From assembly GCF_020523795.1 (NCBI RefSeq), contig NZ_JAJALI010000002.1:741690-805689 (forward strand): a stretch of 64,000 nt of DNA. The letters are read 5' to 3'. Below are positions 52,216 to 60,305 of the stretch, in pieces (the first letter of the stretch is position 1; every line of letters starts with the position of its first letter). The notes beneath the pieces were generated by a model. That model was given only the letters and a program-made list of their open reading frames with translations. It had not been told where the DNA came from and searched no databases. A program made the translations under genes and the position numbers. This stretch comes from Ancylobacter sp. Lp-2. Lineage in GTDB: Bacteria; Pseudomonadota; Alphaproteobacteria; Rhizobiales; Xanthobacteraceae.

Positions 52216-53418
52216 ATGACGACCGAGACGATTGTTTGCGCCGACACGGCGCCCAGCCCGCACGCAGCCGCAAAGTTGCCGATTTCGGGCCTGCTGGCGC
52301 TGGCGACGGCGGCGTTCATCACCATCCTGACCGAGGCACTGCCGGCCGGACTCCTGCCGCAGATGAGTGCCGATCTCGATGTTTCGCCCGCGCTCGTCGG
52401 CCAGCTCGTCACCGCCTATGCGGTCGGCTCGCTCCTGGCTGCGATCCCGCTGACGGCCGCGACGCAAGGCTTGCGTCGACGTCCGCTGCTGCTCTGCGCG
52501 ATCGCGGGCTTCGCTGTAGCGAATACGTCGACAGCGCTGTCGACGGACTACACCCTGACGCTCGTCGCCCGCTTCATCGCCGGCGTCTCGGCCGGGCTGC
52601 TCTGGGCCCTGGTCGCGGGCTATGCCGCACGCATGGCGCCGGAGCATCTCAAGGGCCGTGCTATTGCGATCGCCATGGTGGGAACGCCGCTGGCGCTGTC
52701 TCTCGGCATCCCGGCAGGAACCTTCATCGGCGCCGTGCTGGGTTGGCGAATGACCTTCCTCGGCATGAGCTTTATGACACTGTTGCTGATCGTATGGGTG
52801 CTCTGGCAGGTGCCGGATTTCGCCGGTCAACCAGCGGAACGACGGGCGGGGTTTCGTCAGGTCTTCCGGCTGCCGGGCGTACGACCAATCCTGCTGGTGA
52901 CGCTGCTCTTCGTGCTGGCGCACAACATTCTCTACACCTACATCGCGCCGTTCCTCGCCTCAGCAGGCCTGACACCGCGCGTCGATCTCGTTCTCTTCGC
53001 CTTCGGCGCCGCCGCGCTCGGCGGCATCGCGCTGACCGGCCTGCTGATCGACCGGCATTTGCGCAGCCTCGTTCTCGCGAGCACGGTCCTGTTCCTCGGC
53101 GCCAGCCTTTCTCTCGGTCTCTGGAGCGCCGAGCCGGGATCGGTTCTCGTCGCCGTCGCGGTCTGGGGCCTCGCTTTCGGCGGCGCCGCGACCCTGTTCC
53201 AGACGGCACTCGCCGAAGCCGCTGGCGATGCCGCCGATCTGGCGCAATCGATGCTGGTCACGGCCTGGAACACGGCCATTGCCGGCGGCGGGTTGATCGG
53301 GGGTGTGCTGCTCGACGCATTCGGCGTCACGGCTTTCCCATGGGCGCTGATCGCACTTCTGGTTCCAGTGCTCCTCATCGCCAACGCGGCGCGACGCCAT
53401 GGCTTTCCATCTGCCTGA
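52216..53418 (+). CDS. MFS transporter, DHA1/AraJ-like efflux protein
   Basis: This 400-residue major facilitator has twelve predicted helices. The loop after helix 2 reads ATQGLRRRPLLLC (degenerate motif A), the helix 4-5 segment is ARFIAGVSAGLLWALVAGYAARMAP, and helix 5 has GTPLALSLGIPAGTFIG (motif C-like, antiporter). This pattern fits sugar/arabinose efflux and drug-resistance DHA1 members. ATG 52216 follows GGCGGGAA. It is transcribed away from lysR and followed 40 bp later by the serine hydrolase, suggesting a small export-and-inactivation unit. The exported compound is unknown. Confidence 0.87.
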   Translation: MTTETIVCADTAPSPHAAAKLPISGLLALATAAFITILTEALPAGLLPQMSADLDVSPALVGQLVTAYAVGSLLAAIPLTAATQGLRRRPLLLCAIAGFAVANTSTALSTDYTLTLVARFIAGVSAGLLWALVAGYAARMAPEHLKGRAIAIAMVGTPLALSLGIPAGTFIGAVLGWRMTFLGMSFMTLLLIVWVLWQVPDFAGQPAERRAGFRQVFRLPGVRPILLVTLLFVLAHNILYTYIAPFLASAGLTPRVDLVLFAFGAAALGGIALTGLLIDRHLRSLVLASTVLFLGASLSLGLWSAEPGSVLVAVAVWGLAFGGAATLFQTALAEAAGDAADLAQSMLVTAWNTAIAGGGLIGGVLLDAFGVTAFPWALIALLVPVLLIANAARRHGFPSA

Positions 53419-53458
53419 TCGATCCGCCGCTCCATCGACCGTCATGAAGGATTCACCC

Positions 53459-54643
53459 ATGCACGCGCTTACGCCGACCCCTGTCTACAGCCCTACCTCC
53501 GTGCAGGCGATGGGAGTGCGTCTCGACGCGGCCATCGCGCAGGCGATCGCCCAAAAGCGCATCGTCGGTGCCGTGGTGCTGGTCGCTCGCGATGGCGAGG
53601 TCATCTATCGCGGTGCCATGGGCATGGCGGATCGCGAGATGAACCGACCGATGCGGGAGGATGCCTTGTTCCGGCTGGCCTCGGTCTCGAAGCTGTTCGT
53701 GTCGGTGGCGGCAATGGCGCTCGTGGCGCAAGGACGGCTTTCGCTCGACGAGCCGATCACGACGTGGCTGCCCGCCTTCCGCCCCACGCTGCCCGGCGGC
53801 GAGCTCGCGACAATCACGCCCCGGCATCTGCTGTCTCACACCGCCGGTCTGAGTTATGGCTTCCTGGAGCCGGAGGACGGCCCTTATCATCGCGCCGGCG
53901 TCTCGGACGGCATGGACAGGCTCGATATCTCGCTCGACGAGAATCTGCGCCGCCTGGCTTCCGTCCCGTTGCTGTTCGCGCCGGGCACGGCCTGGACCTA
54001 TTCGTTGTCGATCGATGTACTCGGCGCGGTCGTGGCTTCGGTGTTCGGCGCGTCGTTGCCGGACGCTGTTCGTGCGCTGATCACCCGGCCGCTCGGTCTC
54101 AACGATACGGGCTTCAGCGTTTGTGACTCTGCGAGGCTCACCGCGGCCTACGTCGATGATCAGCCCGAACCGCGCCGCATGCGCGGGCCCGATCGCATCC
54201 CGATGCTGGAAGGCCTTGCCGATATAATCATGGACCCGGCAAGGGCCTTCGACGCCGACGCCTTCCCGTCGGGCGGCGCCGGCATGATCGGTACGGCCGA
54301 CGAGAGCTTACGCCTGCTGGAGACGTTGCGCCGCGGAGGTGGCTCGCTGTTGCCGCCGGAGCTGGTCGCGGAAATGACACGCGTCCAGACCGGCAGCCAT
54401 CCCATCGTCGGCTGGCCGGGCTGGGGTTACGGTCTCGGGTTCTCGATCCTGAAGGATGCAGCCGAGGCGGGCACCCCGGAAACTCCTGGCACCTGGCGAT
54501 GGGGCGGTGCCTATGGCCACTCCTGGTTCGTCGATCCCACAGAGAAGCTCAGTGTCGTCGCTTTCACCAATACGGCACTCGAGGGCATGTCCGGCGGCGG
54601 GCGCTTTCCGCAAGAGATCTGCCGGGCAGTCTACGGCCCATAA
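53459..54643 (+). CDS. Serine hydrolase, beta-lactamase class C/esterase family
   Basis: This 394-residue protein has the beta-lactamase/transpeptidase-like fold. The catalytic S75-V-S-K78 lies in LFRLASVSKLF. The second motif position is Y in TWTYSLSIDVLG (YSL in place of the YxN of true class C enzymes), and the third region is GAYGHSWFVDP in place of KTG. The pattern fits esterases such as EstB rather than antibiotic-hydrolysing AmpC. No signal peptide is visible, so it is probably cytoplasmic. ATG 53459 follows AAGGA. It lies 40 bp behind the MFS gene and is probably co-transcribed. Confidence 0.85.
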   Translation: MHALTPTPVYSPTSVQAMGVRLDAAIAQAIAQKRIVGAVVLVARDGEVIYRGAMGMADREMNRPMREDALFRLASVSKLFVSVAAMALVAQGRLSLDEPITTWLPAFRPTLPGGELATITPRHLLSHTAGLSYGFLEPEDGPYHRAGVSDGMDRLDISLDENLRRLASVPLLFAPGTAWTYSLSIDVLGAVVASVFGASLPDAVRALITRPLGLNDTGFSVCDSARLTAAYVDDQPEPRRMRGPDRIPMLEGLADIIMDPARAFDADAFPSGGAGMIGTADESLRLLETLRRGGGSLLPPELVAEMTRVQTGSHPIVGWPGWGYGLGFSILKDAAEAGTPETPGTWRWGGAYGHSWFVDPTEKLSVVAFTNTALEGMSGGGRFPQEICRAVYGP

Positions 54644-54764
54644 TGTTCTTGCCCGCCGGCCACCAACTACGGGGTGCGGGCAGATCGCTGTCGCAGTCGG
54701 CCGCCCCCGGTCCAGAGTGTCGGCTTTCGGACGGACGCCCAGCGTCCGCTGTTGGGGCGAACGG

Positions 54765-55286
54765 CTACAACACCGCGTCCTCATTTGGCGCCGATGTGCC
54801 GGCCGCTGCGAGCAGCACCGCCTCGAGTTCCCGATCGAGATAGAGGCCCACTTGCTGGACGTCATCGTTCCCGAACTGGCCGAACAGCGACGACGGCCGA
54901 TCATATTCGAACAGCACCTCGCCGCCTTCGGTCTCGTACAGCGCGACGCGCAGCGGCGCGTAGAGTGCCGCGCCGAGGTGATGGCGGGTCATCCTCGAGG
55001 CGGTGATCGGATTGCCGATCTCGTACTGGATCGCGTTCTTCTTGCCTCCCGCGATCGCGAGCAGGGCTCCGTGGTCACGTTCGAGGAAGATGAAAAGCTT
55101 GGGGCCGTGTGCCTCGTGCTCGTCGATGGCGGCCCGGTCCCCGCGGCTCAGCGAGGCGACGACGTTCGCATCCAGCTCCGGCAGGGCTGCCGCCAGCGCC
55201 GCGCGCACGTCGGCGAAAGGGCGCGCACAGGGGATGCGGACATGTTCGACGGCGATCTGCCGCGATGTGGTTTGGGGGAGAGGCAT
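54765..55286 (-). CDS. DUF302 domain protein
   Basis: This 173-residue protein resembles the DUF302 family. The segment VEHVRIPCARPFADVRAALAAALPELD matches the N-terminal part, and PITASRMTRHHLGAALYAPLRVALYE with EVLFEYDRPSSLFGQF matches the nucleotide-free DUF302 core (about 100-140). ATG 55286 is used because GGAAGGAG lies 7 bp upstream. Function of the family is unknown. It is convergent with the serine hydrolase and appears to be the distal gene of a minus-strand group (dehydrogenase, hydrolase, 239-residue protein, DUF302). Confidence 0.75.
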   Translation of the reverse strand: MPLPQTTSRQIAVEHVRIPCARPFADVRAALAAALPELDANVVASLSRGDRAAIDEHEAHGPKLFIFLERDHGALLAIAGGKKNAIQYEIGNPITASRMTRHHLGAALYAPLRVALYETEGGEVLFEYDRPSSLFGQFGNDDVQQVGLYLDRELEAVLLAAAGTSAPNEDAVL

Positions 55287-55348
55287 CAGTAGCTCCTTCC
55301 TGCAAAGTTGGCCGGGTCGCGCGCCCGTTCGTGGCCCGCGACCCTTGC

Positions 55349-56068
55349 TCACGCGAAGCGGTAATCGGCGATATCGACGCCGACGATCAGCGGCTCCGGC
55401 ACCGGCATGTTGTCCGGCTGCCTTGGGAAAACCCTGAAGCCAGAAGGCAGCAGAATGCCCTCGACATCGACGTAAGCCAGGAGATAGCGCGCCGCCGCGT
55501 TGTTGCCCTGGATCTCCACCTCGTAGTCGTGGCGGCGGATCAGGCCGTCCGGGCCGACATACAGGGTCTGTTCCCGGCTATGAGTCGCGATGGTCGCGGG
55601 GAAAATCACACGCAACCTTCGCCAGACCTCGCCCTTTTCCGACCACGGCGCGATCTCCTCGGCCACCACGCCCGGCTGGGCGAGGATGAACGGCGAGGTC
55701 AGATAGGTCCACATCGTGTAGCCTGCGAAATAGGCGAGCTGCGGGTCGCTCCAATGGGTCTCCATCGCGAAGCCGGCGAAGCTCGCGCGCGGCTGCTCCA
55801 ACCTCTCGACGACGGTGCCGTCGGGCGTCTCGATGCTCACCTCGTCCGGCGTGAAGCGCGAGCGGTTCGCCGTCGGGTGGAACGGCCAGTGCGACACCTC
55901 CTCCTTGAGGAGGTTCACCCGGACATTGGCATGGGCGAGCACGTCCGGCTTGCCCTTCAGGTCCCAGAGAATGCCGAACTGATGAAGCCGCGCCGTCAGG
56001 ACGGAAAACCGACGGAAACGTTCCAGGCCGCCATGGGCCTCGATTACCTGCTGCTGGAGATCGTGCAT
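55349..56068 (-). CDS. Unrecognised 239-residue protein, paralog of the 58423 gene
   Basis: The family is not recognised. It is clearly homologous over its whole length to the product at 58423-59142, and both are 239 residues. Shared blocks are IEAHGGL near residue 10, LW-LKG near 35, SRFTP near 70, QPRASFAG near 92, LAYFAG-MWTYL near 110 and IATHS-QTLY near 160. RHDY-VEI-GN lies near 180 and RQPD near 220. The strand-rich pattern and QTLYVGPDGLIRRHDY resemble lipoprotein-carrier-like (LolA-fold) proteins, but there is no signal peptide. ATG 56068 gives a start aligned with the paralog. It lies 11 bp after the alpha/beta hydrolase gene, probably in its operon. Confidence 0.75.
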   Translation of the reverse strand: MHDLQQQVIEAHGGLERFRRFSVLTARLHQFGILWDLKGKPDVLAHANVRVNLLKEEVSHWPFHPTANRSRFTPDEVSIETPDGTVVERLEQPRASFAGFAMETHWSDPQLAYFAGYTMWTYLTSPFILAQPGVVAEEIAPWSEKGEVWRRLRVIFPATIATHSREQTLYVGPDGLIRRHDYEVEIQGNNAAARYLLAYVDVEGILLPSGFRVFPRQPDNMPVPEPLIVGVDIADYRFA

Positions 56069-56079
56069 GTGTCGGTCCC

Positions 56080-56904
56080 TCACGCGTCCAGGAAGGTGCG
56101 GCAATGGGCGACGAACCTCTCCGGGTACTGGAACAGCGCGCCGTGCCCGGAGTCCGGATAGAGGATGAGCTCGGCGTTCGGCATCGCCTTGAACGTGTTG
56201 TAGGCGTTGATGCTGGGAAACATGGTGTCGTCGCTGCCATGCACAATCAGAGTGGGCTGCCCGATGGAGCGCAGCGTCGCCTCGCCCTCGTCCTTGCTTG
56301 CGCACCAGCCGATGATCGCCTTCGCCTGCGGCTCGCTGACGTCGTCGCCGCTCTCCGGATCACGATCCTGCGTGCGGGCGGTGGCGCGGACGACGAAGGC
56401 GCGGCCGGCGTGCTGGCTCGCCTCGGAGGGCGTGAAGAACAGCGGCAGCCGCACATCCGGCGCGCCTTGGGCGAAGGCGTCCTCGACGACGGCCAGCAGA
56501 TGCTCCTCGCCGCCACGCGGCGCCGCACCGGCGATGATGAGCTTGCCGATCAGGTCGGGATGCTGCACGGCGAGGAGCTGGGCCAGCATGCCGCCGAGCG
56601 AGAAGCCGAGAAGATCGACCCGCGCAAGGCCGAGGCCCCGGATGAAAGTCGCGGCATCGGCCGCCATCTGCTCCACTGTATCGGGCGTCCGGCCGGTCGA
56701 GGCGCCGACACCGAGATTGTCGAAGACGATGACCGGGCGGGTCTGAGCAAGAGCGTTCACCACGGCCGGATCCCAGGCATCCATCGTGCCGGTGAAATGC
56801 TGCAGCAGGACGAGCGGCGTTCCGGTTGCGGGGCCAAGGCGTCTGAAGGCGAAGCGCACATCGTCGATGCCGAGGAATTCGGTTTTTGCGGATTCAAGTG
56901 ACAT
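56080..56904 (-). CDS. Alpha/beta hydrolase
   Basis: This 274-residue hydrolase has the nucleophile elbow GFS102LGG, an acid at D225/D226 (VHGSDDTMFP) and H254 (YPDSGHGALFQYPERF). The oxyanion region is LLQHFTGTMDAWDP (about 33-46). The fold is that of haloperoxidase-like or carboxylesterase-type enzymes; the sequence does not tell the substrate. The gene is downstream of a zinc alcohol dehydrogenase (59 bp) and upstream of the 239-residue protein on the same strand, so these genes likely share a transcript. Confidence 0.87.
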   Translation of the reverse strand: MSLESAKTEFLGIDDVRFAFRRLGPATGTPLVLLQHFTGTMDAWDPAVVNALAQTRPVIVFDNLGVGASTGRTPDTVEQMAADAATFIRGLGLARVDLLGFSLGGMLAQLLAVQHPDLIGKLIIAGAAPRGGEEHLLAVVEDAFAQGAPDVRLPLFFTPSEASQHAGRAFVVRATARTQDRDPESGDDVSEPQAKAIIGWCASKDEGEATLRSIGQPTLIVHGSDDTMFPSINAYNTFKAMPNAELILYPDSGHGALFQYPERFVAHCRTFLDA

Positions 56905-56963
56905 GGTCGGTCCTTCGCGAGCCGGGTGGCTCGACGTGATGACGGGTTAGGAGGCGCGCGCGG

Positions 56964-57983
56964 TCACATGGTGAGGACGATGCGGAAGCGGGCCTGGCCC
57001 GACATCATCTTCCGATAGGCCTCAGGGGCCTGTTCCAGCGGCATGGTTTCGATCATGGCGGCAACCCCGGCGAGCGAGCTGAAGCGCAGCGTGGCATCGG
57101 CCGTCGCCGGGTCGCCGGTCAGCGCCCCCTCTATGGATCGCCCGCCGAACAGCAGGTCCGCCGTCGACACCTCGACCGGCTCGGGGCTCGCCCCCAGCGC
57201 GATGATCCGACCGCGCGGCCGAAGCCCCCTCACCGCCTCCGCGACCACTGTGCCGCCGGACGCCGTCGCGACCACGAACTGGGCGCCGCCCAGCTTCTGC
57301 AACGCCTCGGCGATCGCGATGGTCGAGCTGTCGACATAGTGATGCGCGCCGAGCTTTTCCGCGAGCCCTCCCTTGTCGGGCCCACGGCCGATGGCGACGA
57401 CCTCGAAGCCCATGCGTCGCGCGAACTGCACCGCGAGGTGCCCCAACCCGCCAATGCCGATAATGGCAACGAGATCGCCGGCGCGGGCCGGCGAGTTGCG
57501 CAAGGCGCTGAAGGTGGTGAGGCCGGCGCAGAGCAGCGGCGCGGCGTCTTCGGATGAGAGGCTGTCGGGGACCGACACCAGCCCGCTGGCCCGCGCCAGC
57601 ATGTACTGCGCGTAGCCACCATCATGGTGGACGCCGGTGAATTCCTGGTTCCGGCAATTGACGAGGTCGCCCCTGCGGCACTCCTCGCAATGGCCGCAGC
57701 TGCCGCCGAGGAAGCCGACGCCGACGCGCTGCCCGAGCGTCCAGCCCTCGACATTGTCGCCGATCGCATCGATCACGCCCACCGCCTCATGGCCGGGCAC
57801 GCGCGGCCAGGCGATGGGAAACGCGCCTTCGACCGTCCCAGCATCGGAATGGCAGACGCCGCAGGCCTGAACGCGCAGCCGCACTTGCCCGCTTGCCGGG
57901 GCGACGAGCGGCTTGCGCGTCAATTCGAGCCGGCCCGGCGCGACGGCCTGTACGGCGAGGTAGGTGTCCGACTGGCTCGGCAT
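56964..57983 (-). CDS. Zinc-dependent alcohol dehydrogenase (MDR family)
   Basis: This 339-residue medium-chain dehydrogenase (AdhA/AdhP-like) has catalytic zinc ligands C44 and H65-E66 (CGVCHSD, VPGHEAVG). Structural zinc is bound by C96, C99, C102 and C110 (CGHCEECRRGDLVNC). The NAD(P) motif is GIGGLGHLAVQFARRMG (about 173-189). All key residues are intact. ATG 57983 follows GGGAG; the frame runs further up without family similarity. It is the first gene of a minus-strand group with the hydrolase, and is divergent from the second copy of the 239-residue protein. Alcohol substrate is unknown. Confidence 0.93.
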   Translation of the reverse strand: MPSQSDTYLAVQAVAPGRLELTRKPLVAPASGQVRLRVQACGVCHSDAGTVEGAFPIAWPRVPGHEAVGVIDAIGDNVEGWTLGQRVGVGFLGGSCGHCEECRRGDLVNCRNQEFTGVHHDGGYAQYMLARASGLVSVPDSLSSEDAAPLLCAGLTTFSALRNSPARAGDLVAIIGIGGLGHLAVQFARRMGFEVVAIGRGPDKGGLAEKLGAHHYVDSSTIAIAEALQKLGGAQFVVATASGGTVVAEAVRGLRPRGRIIALGASPEPVEVSTADLLFGGRSIEGALTGDPATADATLRFSSLAGVAAMIETMPLEQAPEAYRKMMSGQARFRIVLTM

Positions 57984-58145
57984 GGGAGCTCCCGCGATTG
58001 CGAACAGGGTGATGATCGATGAGGTGCCATCGGAAATCGAAGGCACCTGACACCCCGATTGAACATCACCGCCGCGCTGCGACGAAGGTCAGCAAAGCCA
58101 TGTTTCCGGCCATCCTGTCGAGGATGCAGGCCGGAGTGAAAAGCG

Positions 58146-58280
58146 GTCATTCCCGAAACCGACCGTTAAAGTCGCCGGGAATCCCAGACCCTTTCAGAAA
58201 ATCCTCGGCCCTTCCGCTCGCCAGTTCTGAACCTCTTTGCTTTCTTCACTTGGTCAGCCCGTAAGAAGATCGGGAATGAC
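58146..58280. promoter_or_regulatory. Exact 11-bp inverted repeat in the dehydrogenase/239-residue-protein divergent region
   Basis: GTCATTCCCGA (58146-58156) and its exact reverse complement TCGGGAATGAC (58270-58280) lie 113 bp apart inside the 439-bp divergent intergenic region. The rest of that region contains no gene. Matching sites on opposite strands, each nearer one of the two genes, fit operators for a shared regulator; a GlxA-type AraC regulator is encoded next door at 59151-60092. Confidence 0.5.
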
Positions 58281-58422
58281 GCGGCCCAGCTGCCATGTTC
58301 CATCCCAGCCGCACCGAACACGGCCTGAAACAAGGCATCTATGTCGTTCAGTGCCGCCCGGGGCGCCGCCTAGGCTTCCTCCGCGGCCGCCCGCCATTTC
58401 GCGGGCCCCCAAGGAGAGCAGC

Positions 58423-59142
58423 ATGACCCGACTTAAGGACCTTGCCATCGAGGCGCATGGCGGCCTCCAGCGCTGGCGGCAGTTCGACAACGTTTCCGCG
58501 GACCTCGTCCAGGGCGGCGTGCTGTGGGAGCTGAAGGGACAGCCCCACACTCTGGAGCGGACCACTGTGACCGTCGGGCTCAAAGAGGAATGGGCATCAC
58601 ACGCGCCATTTGGAGCGGATGGCCGACGTTCGCGCTTCACCCCCGGCCGGGTCGCTCTCGAGGCGGACGACGGCACAGCGCTCGACGAGTTGCTCCAGCC
58701 CCGGGCGAGCTTCGCGGGCCATACGCTGCAGACGCCCTGGAACGAGCTGCAGCTCGCCTACTTCGCCGGCTGCGCCATGTGGACCTATCTCAACGTGCCG
58801 TTCGTGCTGGCATGGCCGGGCGTGGAGAGCGAGGAGCTCGAACCCTGGCAGACCGAGGGGGGCGACTGGCGCCGTCTCGCGGTGCGGTTCCCGGCGAACA
58901 TCGCGACGCACAGCCCCGTGCAGACGCTCTATTTCGACGGCGACGGGCTGCTCAAGCGTCACGACTACGATGTCGAGATCGCCGGCAACACGCCCGGCGC
59001 CCACCTCGTCTCGAACTATGAGGAGGTGTCCGGCATCAAGTTCCCGACCAGACGGCGCATCTTCGCCCGCCAGCCCGACGGCAGCTTCAGCCGGGACCCG
59101 CTGGTGGTCTCGATCGACCTGTCCAACATCCGCCTCGGCTAG
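58423..59142 (+). CDS. Unrecognised 239-residue protein, paralog of the 55349 gene
   Basis: This is the second copy of the unrecognised family, on the opposite strand from the first. Well over a third of residues appear identical by eye, with the same conserved blocks (IEAHGGL, SRFTPGRV, LLQPRASFAG, LAYFAGCAMWTYL, FPANIATHS, RHDYDVEIAGN, RQPDGS). AGGAGAGCAGC precedes ATG 58423. No signal peptide or membrane helix is visible, so it is probably cytoplasmic. Conserved histidine, tyrosine and arginine residues in the RHDY block could form an active or ligand site; this is a guess. It is convergent with the AraC gene, 8 bp away. Confidence 0.78.
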   Translation: MTRLKDLAIEAHGGLQRWRQFDNVSADLVQGGVLWELKGQPHTLERTTVTVGLKEEWASHAPFGADGRRSRFTPGRVALEADDGTALDELLQPRASFAGHTLQTPWNELQLAYFAGCAMWTYLNVPFVLAWPGVESEELEPWQTEGGDWRRLAVRFPANIATHSPVQTLYFDGDGLLKRHDYDVEIAGNTPGAHLVSNYEEVSGIKFPTRRRIFARQPDGSFSRDPLVVSIDLSNIRLG

Positions 59143-59150
59143 CCGGGCGC

Positions 59151-60092
59151 CTAGAGCGCGGCGACAGGCCCGGCCTCGCTGCGGATCGCCCTCGGCACCT
59201 CGCCGAGCACCCGGAGGAAGGACAGCCGCATGCGCTCCCGGTTCGCGAAGCCCACTTCGCGGGCGATCACCTCGATGGGCAACCGGCTCTGCTCCAGCAT
59301 CAGCCGCGCGGCCTCCACCCGCAGCGCCTCGACGGCCTTGGCCGGCGTCGTGCCGGTCTCCGTCCGGAACAGGCGGCTGAATTGGCGCGGGCTCAGGCAG
59401 GCGACGCCGGCCAGATCCTCGATGGTCAGTTCGTCGGCGAGATTCCGCCGCGCATGGTTGAGCGCCGCCTGGACCCGGTCCTCCTGCGGGCTAAGATCCA
59501 AGAGAGTGGAATGCTGGGATTGTCCGCCCGAGCGGCGGTGATACATCACCATGCCCTTAGCGACCGAGCGCGCGACCTCCGCTCCATGGTCGCGCTCGAT
59601 CATGCCGACGACGAGATCGGTGCCGGCCGTCATGCCGGCCGACGTCCAGATCGGACCATCGGCGATGAAGATCTTGTCCATGTCGACGCGGCAGCTGGGA
59701 AAGCGATCCCGCAGGGCCTGCGCATAGCGCCAATGGGTGGTGGCGCGCCGGCCGTTCAGCAGGCCCGCATCGCCCAGCACGAACGAGCCGAGGCAGATGG
59801 CGGCGACGCGCCGGGTATCGCGCGCCGCAGCACGCAGGAGCCGGATCAGCCCCGGCGACGAGGTCGGTATCTCCAGCCCCGCCGCGACGAGCAGCGTGTC
59901 ATAGGCGCTGGTGTCGAAGGCATCCGTCATCACCTGCATGCCGGACGAGGCGGCGATCAGCCCGCCTTGCTCCGACAGGATCCGAACGTCGTACAGCTTC
60001 CGGCCCGCCTGCTTGTTGGCGATGTCGAAGGCCGCCACCGCGCCGAAGCAGATGGGTTGGAACTCCGGGCACAGGACCAGACCGACTTTCAT
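59151..60092 (-). CDS. GlxA family AraC-type regulator (DJ-1/PfpI plus AraC HTH)
   Basis: This 313-residue regulator has an N-terminal DJ-1/PfpI-like domain (about 1-165, with C100 at the elbow position in AAICLGSFVLGDAGLLNGR). The C-terminal AraC double HTH is at about 205-305 (LTIEDLAGVACLSPRQFSRLFRTETGTTPAKAV is its span). The start MKVGLVLCPEFQPI at 60092 follows a GAGGAAG site. GlxA-type regulators sense small metabolites and activate neighbouring catabolic genes. It is flanked by the 239-residue protein and, divergently, the SMP-30/MRJP-like gene. Confidence 0.9.
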   Translation of the reverse strand: MKVGLVLCPEFQPICFGAVAAFDIANKQAGRKLYDVRILSEQGGLIAASSGMQVMTDAFDTSAYDTLLVAAGLEIPTSSPGLIRLLRAAARDTRRVAAICLGSFVLGDAGLLNGRRATTHWRYAQALRDRFPSCRVDMDKIFIADGPIWTSAGMTAGTDLVVGMIERDHGAEVARSVAKGMVMYHRRSGGQSQHSTLLDLSPQEDRVQAALNHARRNLADELTIEDLAGVACLSPRQFSRLFRTETGTTPAKAVEALRVEAARLMLEQSRLPIEVIAREVGFANRERMRLSFLRVLGEVPRAIRSEAGPVAAL

Positions 60093-60305
60093 GCTTCCTC
60101 TCCGGAGTGGCTCACCGCGAATGTAGGGGGCCACAGCCCATCTGCAATCGCGTGGCCGGAATGATGGCATCTACGTCCTGTCGGACCGAGGCATCCCGCT
60201 GCTACCGCATGCATCGTGATCGCCCTCATCGGCAGGTGCCGCCCCCCTCGCCGCTCCGCCCGATGCCGGGCGGCCCCTCCTCCAAGGACGTTCAAGGCAC
60301 CTGAG

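Noticed and set aside
53459-54643. Antibiotic-resistance class C beta-lactamase
   Set aside because: No signal peptide, and the YxN and KTG motifs are replaced; an esterase-like serine hydrolase is more likely.
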